A model generated the notes under the pieces. The model searched no databases, was not told where the DNA came from, and worked only from the letters and a program-made list of their open reading frames with translations. The position numbers and the translations under genes are program-made. From the NCBI RefSeq assembly GCF_008369935.1, contig NZ_VTUZ01000002.1, positions 1 through 64,000 on the forward strand: a stretch of 64,000 nucleotides of DNA, given 5' to 3'. Below are positions 45,997 to 57,216 of this stretch, piece after piece (positions within the stretch are counted from its first letter, which is position 1; each line of letters opens with the position of its first letter). This stretch comes from Paraburkholderia panacisoli (lineage in GTDB: Bacteria; Pseudomonadota; Gammaproteobacteria; Burkholderiales; Burkholderiaceae).

Positions 45997-46755
45997 ATGC
46001 GCTTCATCCGTTCTTTGCTGCTGCTGATCTACTTCGTCCTGTTCACGGTGCCGTATGCGATCGCGTGCTTCATTGCGTTCCCGTTCTTGCGCGCCGACAA
46101 CCGCTACTGGATGGCGGCCGGCTGGTGCCGCGCAACGCTCGAGACGGTGCGCTGGCTCAACGGCATCCGCTACCGCATCGAAGGCTACGAGAACCTGCCC
46201 GACGGTCCGGCGGTGCTGCTCTCCAAGCATCAATCCGCGTGGGAAACGCTGGCGTTTCCGGCGCTGATGCCGCGGCCGCTGTGCTACGTCTTCAAGCGCG
46301 AGCTGCTTTATGTACCGTTCTTCGGCTGGGCGCTCGGCATGCTGAAGATGGTTCACATCAATCGCAAGGAAGGCAAGTACGCGTTCGAATCCGTCATCAG
46401 ACAAGGCAAGGCGCGCATGGCGGAAGGCGCATGGGTCATCATGTTTCCGGAAGGCACCCGTACGCCCACCGGCAAGCAAGGCAAGTACAAGACCGGCGGC
46501 GCGCGCTTCGCGATCGCCTGCGGCGCACCGGTCGTGCCGATCGCGCACAATGCAGGGCGCGTGTGGCCTCGCAACTCGTTTCTGAAATATGCGGGTATAG
46601 TCACAGTGTCGATCGGCAAGCCGATCGAGACGACGGGGCTCACGCCCGACGAAGTCAACACGCGCGTCGAACAGTGGATCGAAGCTGAAATGCGTCGCAT
46701 CGATCCCACCGCGTACCGCGCGGCGGATGACAACTCCGCCGCCGCACCAATCTGA
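45997..46755 (+). CDS. plsC: 1-acyl-sn-glycerol-3-phosphate acyltransferase
   Basis: A 252-residue inner-membrane acyltransferase. An N-terminal membrane segment (RSLLLLIYFVLFTVPYAIAC) is followed by the catalytic block KHQSAWETLAF, in which the HxxxxD histidine is kept but the family's aspartate position reads as glutamate, and by MFPEGTRTP. It acylates lysophosphatidate to phosphatidate. ATG 45997 gives the normal start. Many beta-proteobacterial members share the HQSAWE form. Confidence 0.92.
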   Translation: MRFIRSLLLLIYFVLFTVPYAIACFIAFPFLRADNRYWMAAGWCRATLETVRWLNGIRYRIEGYENLPDGPAVLLSKHQSAWETLAFPALMPRPLCYVFKRELLYVPFFGWALGMLKMVHINRKEGKYAFESVIRQGKARMAEGAWVIMFPEGTRTPTGKQGKYKTGGARFAIACGAPVVPIAHNAGRVWPRNSFLKYAGIVTVSIGKPIETTGLTPDEVNTRVEQWIEAEMRRIDPTAYRAADDNSAAAPI

Positions 46756-46797
46756 CGCGCCCACGCCCTCGCGGGCGTATTGCGCGAAGCGAATCCG

Positions 46798-47688
46798 ATG
46801 CAGAAGTCTCCTACGTCGCAGCCCGCTGCGGCGCTCGATAACCGGCAGCTCGATCTCCCGCTCTTCGCCGAGCCGGGGTCGACGTCGTCGTCCCCGTCCC
46901 CTTCCGCGCCATCGGCCGGCTCGCCTGTCGCGCAACAGCCGGCCGTGCCGCTTGCGCCGGATGGCAGCAAGCTGCGCAGCCTGGCCATCGGCTCGCGCAC
47001 GCTGCATTACGCGCTCAAGCGTTCGGCGCGCCGCTCGATCGGCTTTGCGATCGACAGCACCGGTCTGACGATCACCGCGCCGCGCTGGGTCACGCTCGCC
47101 GATATCGAAACCGCGATCACCGAAAAGCAGCGCTGGATCTTCACGAAGCTGATCGAATGGCAAACGCGAGTCGAACAGCGCGCGTTGCCGAAGGTCGACT
47201 GGAAAGACGGCGCCGAGGTGCCGTATCTCGGCCAGCCGGTGCGTGTGACGCTCGGTTCGCCGCAAGGCACGTTGGCGTTCAGCGCAGCCGACGCGGCGCT
47301 ACAGGTGCCGTTGCCGTTGCAGGCCGATCCGCAGCAGATCAAGGACCGCGTGCAAGGCTGGCTGCAAGGCGAAGCGAAGCGTCTGTTCGGCGAGCGCCTC
47401 GCGATTTACGCTGACAAGCTCGGCGTCGACTATCGCGCGTATGCGCTCTCGTCAGCGGCCACGCGCTGGGGAAGTTGTTCGAGTGACGGCAAGATTCGCC
47501 TGAACTGGCGGCTGATTCATTTTCCGCTGTCCATCATCGACTACGTCGTTGCACACGAACTCGCGCATCTGCGTGAAATGAATCACAGCCCACGCTTCTG
47601 GCAAACGGTCGAATCGATTTTTCCGGAATTCCGCGAAGCGCGGCAGACGCTGAAGTCGCATCCGCCGGAATTGCTGCCGACGCTTTGA
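46798..47688 (+). CDS. YgjP-like zinc metallopeptidase (M48/WLM type)
   Basis: A 296-residue protein with a Pro/Ser-rich start of about 50 residues and then the YgjP domain: RRSIGFAIDSTGLTITAPRW, SSAATRWGSCSSDGKIRLNW and the HExxH motif VVAHELAHLREMNHSPRFW. The third ligand is in the last segment. A cytosolic metal-dependent hydrolase of unknown substrate. ATG 46798 is the best start; a TTG 18 bases upstream is possible. Confidence 0.9.
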   Translation: MQKSPTSQPAAALDNRQLDLPLFAEPGSTSSSPSPSAPSAGSPVAQQPAVPLAPDGSKLRSLAIGSRTLHYALKRSARRSIGFAIDSTGLTITAPRWVTLADIETAITEKQRWIFTKLIEWQTRVEQRALPKVDWKDGAEVPYLGQPVRVTLGSPQGTLAFSAADAALQVPLPLQADPQQIKDRVQGWLQGEAKRLFGERLAIYADKLGVDYRAYALSSAATRWGSCSSDGKIRLNWRLIHFPLSIIDYVVAHELAHLREMNHSPRFWQTVESIFPEFREARQTLKSHPPELLPTL

Positions 47689-47709
47689 GGTCCTCGCGTC
47701 TTTTCTGAA

Positions 47710-47739
47710 ACCGGCGCTTCATCTTGATGAAGCGCCGGT
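47710..47739. terminator. Bidirectional terminator hairpin
   Basis: ACCGGCGCTTCAT and ATGAAGCGCCGGT form a perfect 13-bp stem with a CTTG loop, between convergent genes. Confidence 0.8.
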
Positions 47740-47788
47740 CCGCATGGCGACCGGCCAACACCGGTCACGCCTCGCGACGACTCGCGGC

Positions 47789-48187
47789 TTACTCCGTGCA
47801 GAAGGTTTCGTGCAGATGACGCCACGTCACCTTGCCGTGCGCGTCGAGATCCAGCACCGCTGTCGAGCGCCGCACGTTCGCGTTGCCCGCAGCGTCGCGC
47901 TGAAACTCGCGATACTTCACCACCGCGCCCGACGGATACTCCGCGACGATCTCCATGTCGCGGATCGTGATTTGCGAGCCGGGACGCGCGCCGCGCAGCT
48001 GCGCGAAAATGTCGCACGCGCCCGCATGATCCAGAGCAGCACCGGACGGCATCACCATCGTGAATTGCGGCGCGAAGCGCGCCACGATCCGTTGCAGCGC
48101 GCCGTCGTCCGCGGAGCCGTCGAACAATGCCTGGATTTCAGCGTGGATCTCACCGAGTTCTTTGAAGTAGGGATTATTGTTGTTCAT
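47789..48187 (-). CDS. DUF4440/SnoaL-like (NTF2-fold) protein
   Basis: A 132-residue protein: EIHAEIQALFDGSADDGALQ, RFAPQFTMVMPSGAALDHAG, and RHLHETFCTE at the end. The pattern (helix, F-x-P-x-F-T-x-V-x-PSG, long beta-rich half) is typical of DUF4440. Substrate unknown. It lies 27 bases downstream of gloA on the same strand. Confidence 0.8.
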   Translation of the reverse strand: MNNNNPYFKELGEIHAEIQALFDGSADDGALQRIVARFAPQFTMVMPSGAALDHAGACDIFAQLRGARPGSQITIRDMEIVAEYPSGAVVKYREFQRDAAGNANVRRSTAVLDLDAHGKVTWRHLHETFCTE

Positions 48188-48213
48188 TGCTTGAGCGTGC
48201 CCCGCCGTCTACC

Positions 48214-48600
48214 TCATTTTTTCTTCTGGATGAATTCGATCTTGTAGCCGTCCGGGTCAGTGACGAAAGCGATCACGGTGGTGCCGTGTTTCATCGGGCC
48301 GGCTTCGCGCACGACCGTGCCGCCCTGTGCCTTGATCTTGTCGCAAGCGGCATACGCGTCTTCGACTTCGACCGCGAGGTGTCCGAAGCCGGTGCCGAGA
48401 TCGTACGAAGGCGTGTCCCAGTTGTGCGTCAATTCGATGACAGTGCCGTCGCGTTCGTCCGTATAGCCGACGAAGGCGAGCGTGAATTTACCGTCCGGAT
48501 AATCGTCGCGGCGCAGCACTTTCATGCCGAGCAGCTCGGTGTAGAAGGCAATCGAACGATCCAGATCCCCAACCCGGAGCATGGTGTGAAGCAGGCGCAT
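48214..48600 (-). CDS. gloA: Lactoylglutathione lyase (glyoxalase I)
   Basis: A 128-residue glyoxalase: [20 protein letters not shown], the metal-ligand histidine (H5) and E56 (VIELTHNWD), H74 ([11 protein letters not shown]) and E122 (YKIEFIQ) pattern. It converts the methylglyoxal-glutathione adduct to S-lactoylglutathione. AAGGAG precedes ATG 48600. Confidence 0.95.
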   Translation of the reverse strand: MRLLHTMLRVGDLDRSIAFYTELLGMKVLRRDDYPDGKFTLAFVGYTDERDGTVIELTHNWDTPSYDLGTGFGHLAVEVEDAYAACDKIKAQGGTVVREAGPMKHGTTVIAFVTDPDGYKIEFIQKKK

Positions 48601-48687
48601 TGTGCACTCCTTGGTGCGTGATAACGAGACCGTCAATGTACCCGGAATCAAGCGTCGCTGCAGGGGACGGGTCACACGCGCCGGCGC

Positions 48688-49809
48688 TCAGAACTGATGC
48701 CGCAGCCCCGCCATGAGCCCGAGTTGCGTGCCTTTCTGCGCGAGTCCGATGCCGTTGACGCCTTGCAGTTGCGCGCCGATCAGACCGCCCCGGTACTGCG
48801 CGTAATCGCCTTCAAGATAGACGTCGGTGCGCCTCGACAGGTTATAGTCAGCGACCAGTTGATACTGCCATGCCGAGCCATCCTGTTTGGCGGTCTTGCC
48901 GTCCTGCAACGTACGCCACACGTTCACCGCGAAGTGCCACGCGTTGCCCACCTGCTGCGTGATGCCGCCCATGATCATGCGACGCCGCGCGAAGTCCGTG
49001 TACTTGAGCGCGGCCAGTACGGGCGCGGTGAAGGGTCCGTTGGCGAAGTTCGAAAAGCCGGCGTCGTTCTGATTGACGATGTAGCCCGCCGAGAAGCGTG
49101 TCAGGTTCCACGTGTACGAACCGCCGAAGGTCCACGCCTTCGCTGCCGCGCCGTTGACCGAATCTTTCGACTCTTCGTACGCGCCGCCGATACTGAACGG
49201 ACCGCTCGCCGGTTTGTAGGCCGCAGCCGCGCCGATCTGGCTGCCGTACGAATTGCCCGCGTTGCCGCCGAACGCGTATCCAGCCGAGAAGAGGAAGCCG
49301 TTGTATCTCGCCTGATATTGCACCTGGTTGCTGGTCCAGATGCCGCCCGTCATCGTCACTTCCGGCTGGAAGCTGAAATCGTAGGGAATCCAGTAGTTGC
49401 TGCCATAGCCGCCGGCCGTGATGCCTTCGATCATCACGTTGTACTGCCGCCCCAGGATCACCTGGCCAAACGCGTTCGAACGCACACCGACCTGCGCCTC
49501 GTTGAAGAACGGCAACGTGGGATCGCTCTGCCCGCTGTTGACATAGAAACGATTTTCGAGCTTGAAGAAGGTGGACCAGCCGCCGCCGAGGTCCTCGACC
49601 CCTTTCACGCCCCAGCGGCTTTGCGTCAAGCCGCCTGGTCCAAGCCCGATCGACGAGTCGCCAGCCTTGTTCACGTTGGTCAGATAGCGGACGCTTTCGT
49701 CGACCACGCCGTACAGCGTCACGCTCGACTGCGCGTGCGCCATCGGGCATCCCAGCGACGCGATCGCCGCGGGCATCAATGCCGCCGCCCACCTGCTTAC
49801 GTGCTTCAT
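48688..49809 (-). CDS. Gram-negative porin
   Basis: A 373-residue outer-membrane porin of the Burkholderiales (Porin_4) type: signal peptide ending AHAQ, first strand SSVTLYGVVDESVRYL, SRWGVKGVEDLGGGWSTFFK and the C-terminal phenylalanine (LMAGLRHQF) needed for BAM recognition. It probably forms a trimeric 16-stranded channel. Confidence 0.93.
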   Translation of the reverse strand: MKHVSRWAAALMPAAIASLGCPMAHAQSSVTLYGVVDESVRYLTNVNKAGDSSIGLGPGGLTQSRWGVKGVEDLGGGWSTFFKLENRFYVNSGQSDPTLPFFNEAQVGVRSNAFGQVILGRQYNVMIEGITAGGYGSNYWIPYDFSFQPEVTMTGGIWTSNQVQYQARYNGFLFSAGYAFGGNAGNSYGSQIGAAAAYKPASGPFSIGGAYEESKDSVNGAAAKAWTFGGSYTWNLTRFSAGYIVNQNDAGFSNFANGPFTAPVLAALKYTDFARRRMIMGGITQQVGNAWHFAVNVWRTLQDGKTAKQDGSAWQYQLVADYNLSRRTDVYLEGDYAQYRGGLIGAQLQGVNGIGLAQKGTQLGLMAGLRHQF

Positions 49810-50162
49810 GTCGTCTCCTCGTACCGGCTCCGCATTGCGCGGATCGGGTCGTCGGCGTGGGCGTCGGCGCGCTGCACTGCAGGTGACGCAGTCCGTACGA
49901 AAGTCCTGATGAAACGCTGGTGTTCGAACCTTAGCGCGAAATGGCGGCGCTCATACATTAGTCTGACGAAGGTGTTGCTAACGGAGCAAAGGACTTGCAG
50001 CCTGTAAGAAGCACGCGTAGAAGGTAGGGGCTTCGGTTTGCGGGCGGGCTAGGTTTGCTATCGTATGATCTATCGTCGCGGCCGCTCGCCCTTAGGCTGG
50101 CATCCGCTGCTGAGCGCCGCCCCCGTCACCGCTACCTCCACATCTCGCCGCCATCGACACCC
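49810..50162. other. Divergent promoter region (353 bases)
   Basis: This region separates the leftward porin from the rightward DMT transporter. It holds both promoters; no gene or clear operator is seen. Confidence 0.4.
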
Positions 50163-51098
50163 ATGAGCACCACCGCCCTGCCCGCACGCCGCGCCCCGGA
50201 TAGCTTCGCAATCCTCTTGATGATCGGCCTGTGCGCGATCTGGGGACTACAGCAAGTCGCGATCAAAAGCACCAACTCGGCGCTGCCGCCGGTCTTCCAG
50301 GCCGGCTTGCGTTCGGCGATCGCGGCGGTGCTCGTGTGGGGTTGGGCGCGTACCCGCGGCACGCCGCTCTTTCGCGACGACGGCACGCTAGGCGCAGGCC
50401 TGCTCGCGGGCGTGCTGTTCGCCGCGGAGTTCGTCTGCATCTTTCTCGGCCTGACGCTGACCAGCGCGTCGCGCATGGCGGTGTTTCTGTACACGGCGCC
50501 GTGCTTCACCGCGCTCGGGCTGCACTGGTTTGTCCACGGTGAACGGATGCGGCGGATTCAGTGGCTCGGCATCTTCGTCGCGTTTGCGGGGATGGCGCTG
50601 GCATTCGCGGACGGCTTCCTGCACGGGCCCGCTGCGCGCGGCTCGGCGCTCGCGGGTGTGGCCGGCGACGCGCTCGGCGTGCTGGCCGGCATCACATGGG
50701 CCGCGACGACCGTGGTGGTGCGCGCGACGCGCCTCGCGCAATCGAGCGCGAGCAAGACGCTGTTCTATCAGTTGGCGGTGTCGGCGGTGGTGTTGCTCGC
50801 ACTGGCGCTCGGGCTCGGCCAGGCGCGCGTGGAGACCGTCACGCCGCTCGCCCTGGTAAGTCTCGCGTATCAGGCGGTGATCGTCGCGTTCGTCAGCTAT
50901 CTGGTGTGGTTCTGGTTGCTGACGCGCTATATCGCGTCGCGCCTGTCGGTGTTCTCGTTTCTCACGCCGATGTTCGGCGTGACCTTCGGTGTGCTGCTAC
51001 TCGGCGACTCGTTCAGCCTGCGCTTCTTGTTGGCCGCGCTGCTGGTGTTGACCGGCATCGCGCTGGTCAATGCACCGGCGAAGCGGCTTGCGGCTTAG
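50163..51098 (+). CDS. EamA-family DMT transporter
   Basis: A 311-residue membrane protein with ten predicted segments in two EamA repeats (about 15-145 and 165-305): FAILLMIGLCAIWGLQQVAI and LFYQLAVSAVVLLALALGLG. Likely an exporter of amino acids or other metabolites; the substrate cannot be told. ATG 50163. Confidence 0.9.
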   Translation: MSTTALPARRAPDSFAILLMIGLCAIWGLQQVAIKSTNSALPPVFQAGLRSAIAAVLVWGWARTRGTPLFRDDGTLGAGLLAGVLFAAEFVCIFLGLTLTSASRMAVFLYTAPCFTALGLHWFVHGERMRRIQWLGIFVAFAGMALAFADGFLHGPAARGSALAGVAGDALGVLAGITWAATTVVVRATRLAQSSASKTLFYQLAVSAVVLLALALGLGQARVETVTPLALVSLAYQAVIVAFVSYLVWFWLLTRYIASRLSVFSFLTPMFGVTFGVLLLGDSFSLRFLLAALLVLTGIALVNAPAKRLAA

Positions 51099-51191
51099 GG
51101 ATTGGCGCCGCGCGCGCACGACTCGACGCGCGGGGCGAATGGCGCTCGGCATACGAGCGCGATCCGTGTGGTGTGGCCCGGCGCGCGTGTC

Positions 51192-52022
51192 TTACCGTTT
51201 GCCCGCCACGATCTGCGCCACGCGCACGTATTCGGCAACCGGCACGTCTTCGGCACGGCGTTGCAGATCGAAACCGAGCGCGTCGAAATCCACCGAATCG
51301 CGAAACGCAGCCAGCGTATTGCGCAACATCTTGCGGCGCTGCGAGAACGCCGCCGTCACCACTTCGCCCAGCACCCGCTCGTCGACGGGCGGCAGCTCAT
51401 GCAGCTCGTACGGGATCATCCGCACGATCGCCGAATCGACCTTCGGCGGCGGCTGGAACGCTTCGGGCGGCACGTCGAGCTGCTTGTCGATCACATAGCG
51501 GTATTGCAGCATCACTGACAGGCGGCTGAACGCCTTGGTGCCCGGCTCCGCCACCATCCGCTCGACCACTTCATTCTGCAGCATGAAATGCTGATCGATC
51601 ACGAGATGCGCGAACGAGGTCAGATGAAACAGCAGCGGGCTCGAAATGTTGTACGGCAGATTGCCGACGATACGCAGCGACGCCTTGTCGCCAGGCGCGG
51701 CCAGCGAGCCGAAGTCGAACGCGAGCGCATCGCCCACGTGCAGTTCGAGCAGATCGCCGAACTTCGTCTTCAGGCGGCCGATCAGATCGCGATCCAGTTC
51801 GACCGCGTGCAGCGGCGCTTCCGGCGTAGCCAGGCGCTCGATCAGCGGTTCGGTGAGCGCGCCGAGCCCCGGCCCGATTTCGACCATGCGCTCGCCGCGC
51901 TGCGGCCGGATCACGTCGACGATCGAATCGATCACGCCCAGGTCGACCAGAAAGTTCTGACCGAAACGCTTGCGCGCGAGATGACCTTGGTGCCGGCCCT
52001 GTTGCTGTCTGCTGGTGGACAT
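51192..52022 (-). CDS. rsmA: 16S rRNA dimethyladenosine transferase
   Basis: A 276-residue RsmA/Ksg[19 protein letters not shown] motif [13 protein letters not shown], catalytic [12 protein letters not shown] and the C-terminal [12 protein letters not shown]. It dimethylates two adjacent adenosines in helix 45 of 16S rRNA. Last of the lptD-surA-pdxA-rsmA string. Confidence 0.96.
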   Translation of the reverse strand: MSTSRQQQGRHQGHLARKRFGQNFLVDLGVIDSIVDVIRPQRGERMVEIGPGLGALTEPLIERLATPEAPLHAVELDRDLIGRLKTKFGDLLELHVGDALAFDFGSLAAPGDKASLRIVGNLPYNISSPLLFHLTSFAHLVIDQHFMLQNEVVERMVAEPGTKAFSRLSVMLQYRYVIDKQLDVPPEAFQPPPKVDSAIVRMIPYELHELPPVDERVLGEVVTAAFSQRRKMLRNTLAAFRDSVDFDALGFDLQRRAEDVPVAEYVRVAQIVAGKR

Positions 52023-52179
52023 CGAAGAAACGCTAAGAAAGAGAACTGCTTAAGAAAAGGAATACGCGCAATGCACGTGCGAACCACTCGCAGGCCGCGC
52101 ATGCTTCGCACTGCTGCTCGCCTGCTCGCGCCCGCTCGCGCCGAACACCCGGCCGCGGAACGCGCGCAGCGGCGCCGAC

Positions 52180-53190
52180 TCAGCCCACGCGGCGGTTCTG
52201 CGCCATAGACACCGCCGTATCGATGGCGGCAATCAGGCTGCCCGCATCGGCGCGGCCGGTGCCGGCCAGATCGAGCGCGGTGCCGTGATCGACCGAGGTG
52301 CGGATGATCGGCAAGCCGAGCGTCACATTGATGCCTTCGCCGAACGTCGCGTACTTCAACACCGGCAGGCCCTGATCGTGGAACATCGCCAGCACGCAGT
52401 CGGCCTGCTCCAGATAACGCGGCTGGAACAGCGTGTCGGCCGGATAGGGACCGCGCGCGTCGATGCCCTGATCGTTCACGAGTTTGAGGGCCGGCGTGAT
52501 GACGTCGATTTCCTCGCGGCCCAGATAGCCGTTTTCGCCCGCGTGCGGGTTCAGCCCGGTCACGAGGATGCGCGGCGCCGGCAAGCCGAAGTGATGGCGC
52601 AGATCGTGGTCGATGATACGCAGCGTCTCGACAAGACTCTCGATGGACAGCGCCGCAGAAACATCCTTGAGCGGCAGATGCGTGGTCGCGAGCGCAACGC
52701 GCAGCGGACGCTTGCCGGTGCCGGCCAGCATCATCACCACACGCGGCGTGTGGGTGCGCTCGGCCAGGTATTCGGTGTGGCCGGTGAACGGCACGCCGGC
52801 GTCGTTGATGGTGCTTTTCTGCAGCGGTGCCGTGACGATCGCGTCGAACGTGCCGGCCAGTGCGCCATCGATCGCACTGTCGAGCAGATCGAGCACGTAG
52901 CGGCCGTTGGCGGCGTCCAGCTTGCCTGCGAGCGACGGTGCGCCGAGCGCCCTGTGCTGCATGCGCACGCGCCGCCCATGCGCCAGCAGCGCGGCCCAAT
53001 CGACACCCACCGCGCGGGCGCGTTCGGCGAGCAGCACCGCGTCGCCGAGCACGGTGAACTGTGCAGCGGGCCAATGCGCCGCCGCGCCGGCCAACGCCTG
53101 CGCCGTCAGTTCGGGGCCGACGCCGGCGGGTTCACCGGTCGTGATCGCGATCTGCAACGGCAGGCTGGCGGACTGGGCGGCGCTCGTCAT
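52180..53190 (-). CDS. pdxA: 4-hydroxythreonine-4-phosphate dehydrogenase
   Basis: A 336-residue Pdx[21 protein letters not shown] at the start, metal-site segment [26 protein letters not shown], and [14 protein letters not shown]. It works in pyridoxal phosphate synthesis. It overlaps no neighbour but lies 5 bases after the surA stop. Confidence 0.96.
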   Translation of the reverse strand: MTSAAQSASLPLQIAITTGEPAGVGPELTAQALAGAAAHWPAAQFTVLGDAVLLAERARAVGVDWAALLAHGRRVRMQHRALGAPSLAGKLDAANGRYVLDLLDSAIDGALAGTFDAIVTAPLQKSTINDAGVPFTGHTEYLAERTHTPRVVMMLAGTGKRPLRVALATTHLPLKDVSAALSIESLVETLRIIDHDLRHHFGLPAPRILVTGLNPHAGENGYLGREEIDVITPALKLVNDQGIDARGPYPADTLFQPRYLEQADCVLAMFHDQGLPVLKYATFGEGINVTLGLPIIRTSVDHGTALDLAGTGRADAGSLIAAIDTAVSMAQNRRVG

Positions 53191-53195
53191 GATGG

Positions 53196-54551
53196 TTACT
53201 GCACGCTCGACAGCGTGGGTTTGACTTCCACATACGCGGTGTCGCGCAATTCGCGCAGCCAGTCGGCGTAAGCCTGTTCCGCCTTGCGCTGACCGATTGC
53301 CTGACGCGCCAGATCCATCTGCTGCGACACCGAGCCTTCCGTTTCGCGGCGGCCCAGCACCTGGATCAGGTGGTAGCCGTACTCACTGCGGACCGGTTCG
53401 CTGATCTGCCCGTCCTGCAACGAGTTCATGGCGCGCTCGAATTCCGGCACCGTCTCGCCCGGGCTGACCCAGCCGAGGTCGCCGCCTTGCGACGACGAAC
53501 CGTCTTGCGAGTAGGTATGCGCGAACTTCGAGAAATCGCCGCCTGCGGCGATCTGGTTCTTGATGTCGAGCAGCTTCTGACGCGCTTGCGGCTCCGACAT
53601 GCCGTCGCCGATGCGCAGCAGGATGTGGCGCACGTGCGTCTGCACGAGCTTCGGCGCATCCGAGCTGGTGCCCTGACCGGCGCGGCGGTCGACCAGCCGC
53701 ACGATTTCGAAACCGTCGTTGGTGCGGATCAGATCCGGACTGACTTCGCCCGGTCGCATCGTCGACGCGGCCTTGACCAATTCAGGCGGCAGCTTGGACG
53801 GCGCGAGGAACCCCAGGTCGCCGCCGTTCTTCGCGGCGTCCGGCGCCTGCGAGTTGGCCTTCGCGAGCTTTTCGAAATTGGCGCCGCCCTTGGCTTCGTT
53901 CAGCAGCGCCTGAGCCTTCTGCTGCGCCGCCTCGATGTCGGTCTCCGACGCGTTCAGCGGCGCCTTCACGAAAATGTGCTGCAAATGCAGGTCGCTCGTC
54001 TGGCCGGCGTTCGGGCCACGCTGACTGGCGATGTAGTTCGCGACCTCGGCGTCCGACACCGTGATCTTGCTGTCCACTTCCTTCTCGCGCAGACGCGACA
54101 GCGTGAGTTCGGTGCGCGCGTCGCCGGTGAACGTGGCCCAGGGCACGCCTTGCGCCTCGATGCGCGCGCGGTACATTTCGAGCGACATGTTGTTCGCCTG
54201 CGCGAGCCGCTCGAGCGTTTTTTGCACGGCGGCGTCGTCGATGGTGATGCCGTCTTCTTTCGCCTTCTGCAGCTGGATGCGCTCCAGCACCATCTGATTG
54301 AGCACCTGCTGGCGCAGCTGGTCCATCGGCGGTACCGGCGCGTTCTGCTGGTTCAGCCGCCGCGTGATCAGGCCGATGCGCTCGTCGAGCTCGCGCCGCG
54401 TGATGACACCGTTGTTGACCACTGCGGCGATGGTGTCGACCGTCTGGCCGCTATTGCCGCCCAGCGCCTGCGCCTGTACCGGCGCAACCGACAGGAAAGA
54501 CGCCGCGCCGACGAGACCGGCCGCAAGCGTTGCCAAGCGAAGCTTTTTCAT
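53196..54551 (-). CDS. surA: SurA periplasmic chaperone/peptidyl-prolyl isomerase
   Basis: A 451-residue protein with a signal peptide ([20 protein letters not shown], cleavage after VQA), an N-terminal chaperone domain ([20 protein letters not shown]) and two parvulin domains ([20 protein letters not shown] and [20 protein letters not shown]). It guides outer-membrane proteins, including LptD, to the BAM complex. ATG 54551 starts the signal peptide. Confidence 0.95.
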   Translation of the reverse strand: MKKLRLATLAAGLVGAASFLSVAPVQAQALGGNSGQTVDTIAAVVNNGVITRRELDERIGLITRRLNQQNAPVPPMDQLRQQVLNQMVLERIQLQKAKEDGITIDDAAVQKTLERLAQANNMSLEMYRARIEAQGVPWATFTGDARTELTLSRLREKEVDSKITVSDAEVANYIASQRGPNAGQTSDLHLQHIFVKAPLNASETDIEAAQQKAQALLNEAKGGANFEKLAKANSQAPDAAKNGGDLGFLAPSKLPPELVKAASTMRPGEVSPDLIRTNDGFEIVRLVDRRAGQGTSSDAPKLVQTHVRHILLRIGDGMSEPQARQKLLDIKNQIAAGGDFSKFAHTYSQDGSSSQGGDLGWVSPGETVPEFERAMNSLQDGQISEPVRSEYGYHLIQVLGRRETEGSVSQQMDLARQAIGQRKAEQAYADWLRELRDTAYVEVKPTLSSVQ

Positions 54552-54627
54552 GATTGCCACAGATACTCCAATGATGTCGGGCACGCCTGGCCCGTCTTTT
54601 CGCATGCTATAAATGATCGGGCGAACG

Positions 54628-56994
54628 TCATTCGTAATTGGTGAAACGCGACTCCGGCGGCGGCGGCGGGGGCAACGGCGTATAGCCCGCCACGCTGCTG
54701 CGGAACGCGGTCATCAGCCCGTTGTCGACGCTCGACAAGCCCTTGAACGTCAACTGCGCGAGAAACCGCGTGCTCGACTGATTCTGCCCCGAGGTGTTCA
54801 GACCGTTCGCATAGCGCTGGATGCCGGCGCCGAGCGTCCAGCAGTCGGCGTCGTATTGCATGCCGATCAGGCCGTCGACGATCCGATGGCCGCCCAGGTC
54901 GTAATTAAACCGGGCGACGCCGTACACCCGGTGCGTGAGCGGCCATTGGCCCGAAACCAGCACCTGGTTGATCGGCTGGTTGTCGAGCGTGGTGTTCGCG
55001 CGCGTATAGCGATACGCGACGTTGATCACCTTGCCGCTCGCCGGGCTGAACCCGAAGCCGACGCTCGTCTTCACCAGCTGATTGTTGTCGGCATTATATT
55101 GGAACGCCGTTTCCGAAGCGAAACCGGCGCCGAGCTTGAGCGACGCGCCCGCGATCAGGTCCGAGTGCGTGGCCTGCGTGCTGGTCTGGTTCGGCTCCAG
55201 CGTGACGCGCTGATCCTGGAAAAAGTACTGCTGCGCGATCACGAAGCGCGCGCGTTCGTCGCCCGTGGCCGGGTTGATGAAGCGCGTGGTGATCGCCGCG
55301 GTCAGACGGTTCGCATCGGCGATCCGGTCGTTGCCGACAAAGGTGTTCGGCGTGAAGATTTCCGCCAGACCGAAGTCGGAATCGGCGGTGTCGAACAGCG
55401 GCGCGTTGTTCTGGTTGCGATACGGCGTGTACACGTAGTACAGGCGCGGCTCCAGCGTCTGAATGTAATCCGCGCCGAACACGCGCACCGAACGCTCGAA
55501 AATCAGCCCCGTGTCGAACGTGAACGTGGGGATGGATTCGGTGAAATTCTTCGCCGAGCCGGCCGGCAGATCGGTGCCGATGTTGTTCAGGTTGTACGAC
55601 GCGAAGTGCCACTGCACCTTCGGCGTGACGAAGTAGCCCGGCCCGACCACCGAATACGACACGTACGGGTTGAACAGTACCCGCTGGCCTTCGGTCACGT
55701 CCGCGGTGGTGATGCGGAAGTTCGTGTAGTCGGCCTCGGTGCCGAAGTCGAAACCGCCGACGTTGTACTTCGCGTACTTCACGTTCAACTGCGGCTCGCG
55801 GCCATACGGCGCGACCGACGGCTCCAGCGTCTGCCAGTGCTGTTCGCGCGCGAGCACCGACCACGGGCCGTTGTTGTAGGTCAACCCGGCTTCCTGCTGA
55901 TACAGGAGCTGGGTGCCGTTCATGAACTGATTAACCGACGACGACAGGTCTTCCGGATAGGTGTTATCCGAAACCTTGTTGTAGTAGATGTAGCCGCCGA
56001 ACCCGTTGCCGAAGTTCTGGTTGTGCTGGATGTACAGCGCGTAGCGGTTCGTATGCGTCAGGTGATCGTCCGGCAGAAACTCGCCGGTGATCGAGCCGGA
56101 ATACGTGGGCGACAGATAGCGGAACGTGCTCTGCAACTGCACACCGCGCTTCGAGATCAGACGCGGCGTGACCATCAGATCGCGATTCGGCGCGATGTTG
56201 AAGTAATACGGCACCGACAGTTCGAGGCCGTTGGTCGAACTCAGCGAGAACGTGGGCGGCAACAGCCCGCTGCGCCGGTCGCCCGACAGCGGGAACGACA
56301 GCCACGGCGACGCGAACACCGGCACGCCCTGGAAGAACAGCACGCTGTTGTACGCTACCCCTTCGTCCGCGCCGGTGTCGAAGTCGAACTCGCTGCCCTT
56401 GATGTACCACGCCGGGTTGTCCGCGCAAGCGCACGCCGTGTAGGTGCCCTTCGTGAACACCGAGCGTTCGTAGTCGAGCAGGTCAACGCGCTCCGCGCTG
56501 CCCGAGCCGCCCGTCAGGTTGAAGTGGTATTTCGGCGAGGTCATGAAGCCTTCGGTCGAATCCACGCGCAGATGCGCTTCGGGACCGATGAAGGTATTGC
56601 CGCTGTTGATCACGTGCACCTGGCCGTACGCGTCGGCCATGTCGGTGTCCTGATCGTAGTGCAGCGCGTCGGCCTTGATGACGGCGGTATTGCGGCGCAC
56701 CTCGGCCGAACCCTTGGCCGCCAGGTCCTGGTCGATGGTGCCGCTCGCGCTGTCGCCGAGCACGAACGTGGCCGGCCTCTGGCCGGTCTGCAGCGGATGT
56801 TCTCCGAGTTGCGGGTCAAGCCGCATGCCCCAGGGCGCGTCGATAGGTTGCGGCTGCGCGGCTTCCCCCACCAGCTGGGCGTGCGCAAGCGCGGGCATCA
56901 GGCCCGGAGCGGCGATCAACGCCGCGACGAGCCGCCTTTTGCGCGGCACTACGGCACAAGAGGGAGTCGTTTGGGAAAGCTGTCTAGGCGGCAT
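54628..56994 (-). CDS. lptD: LPS-assembly protein LptD
   Basis: A 788-residue outer-membrane protein. A signal segment ([20 protein letters not shown]) is followed by the LptA-like jellyroll domain ([20 protein letters not shown]) and the large beta-barrel ([40 protein letters not shown]). With LptE it inserts LPS in the outer leaflet. First of the leftward string, divergent from amgK. Confidence 0.95.
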   Translation of the reverse strand: MPPRQLSQTTPSCAVVPRKRRLVAALIAAPGLMPALAHAQLVGEAAQPQPIDAPWGMRLDPQLGEHPLQTGQRPATFVLGDSASGTIDQDLAAKGSAEVRRNTAVIKADALHYDQDTDMADAYGQVHVINSGNTFIGPEAHLRVDSTEGFMTSPKYHFNLTGGSGSAERVDLLDYERSVFTKGTYTACACADNPAWYIKGSEFDFDTGADEGVAYNSVLFFQGVPVFASPWLSFPLSGDRRSGLLPPTFSLSSTNGLELSVPYYFNIAPNRDLMVTPRLISKRGVQLQSTFRYLSPTYSGSITGEFLPDDHLTHTNRYALYIQHNQNFGNGFGGYIYYNKVSDNTYPEDLSSSVNQFMNGTQLLYQQEAGLTYNNGPWSVLAREQHWQTLEPSVAPYGREPQLNVKYAKYNVGGFDFGTEADYTNFRITTADVTEGQRVLFNPYVSYSVVGPGYFVTPKVQWHFASYNLNNIGTDLPAGSAKNFTESIPTFTFDTGLIFERSVRVFGADYIQTLEPRLYYVYTPYRNQNNAPLFDTADSDFGLAEIFTPNTFVGNDRIADANRLTAAITTRFINPATGDERARFVIAQQYFFQDQRVTLEPNQTSTQATHSDLIAGASLKLGAGFASETAFQYNADNNQLVKTSVGFGFSPASGKVINVAYRYTRANTTLDNQPINQVLVSGQWPLTHRVYGVARFNYDLGGHRIVDGLIGMQYDADCWTLGAGIQRYANGLNTSGQNQSSTRFLAQLTFKGLSSVDNGLMTAFRSSVAGYTPLPPPPPPESRFTNYE

Positions 56995-57216
56995 GTATCG
57001 TTTGGCGAATCGGCCCGTCCGTCAGCTTTTGCAGTCACGATCCACCGCCTGCACACCCCGACCGTGACAGTCGGCTGTACATCAATAATTACAATCTGTC
57101 GAACGATGAGGCGGGCGGTAAAGCGCAACACGCGAAAGCTGGCGTGAGTCGCGTCAAAAAAGTCGTGGGGTATTATATGGCAAGACGTTGCCCCTCTGAA
57201 TTTGCCGCCGGTTTTC

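Noticed and set aside
54613..57147. Plus-strand frame of 844 codons opposite lptD
   Set aside because: It is an antisense shadow with an Arg/Val-rich composition; lptD on the minus strand is complete.
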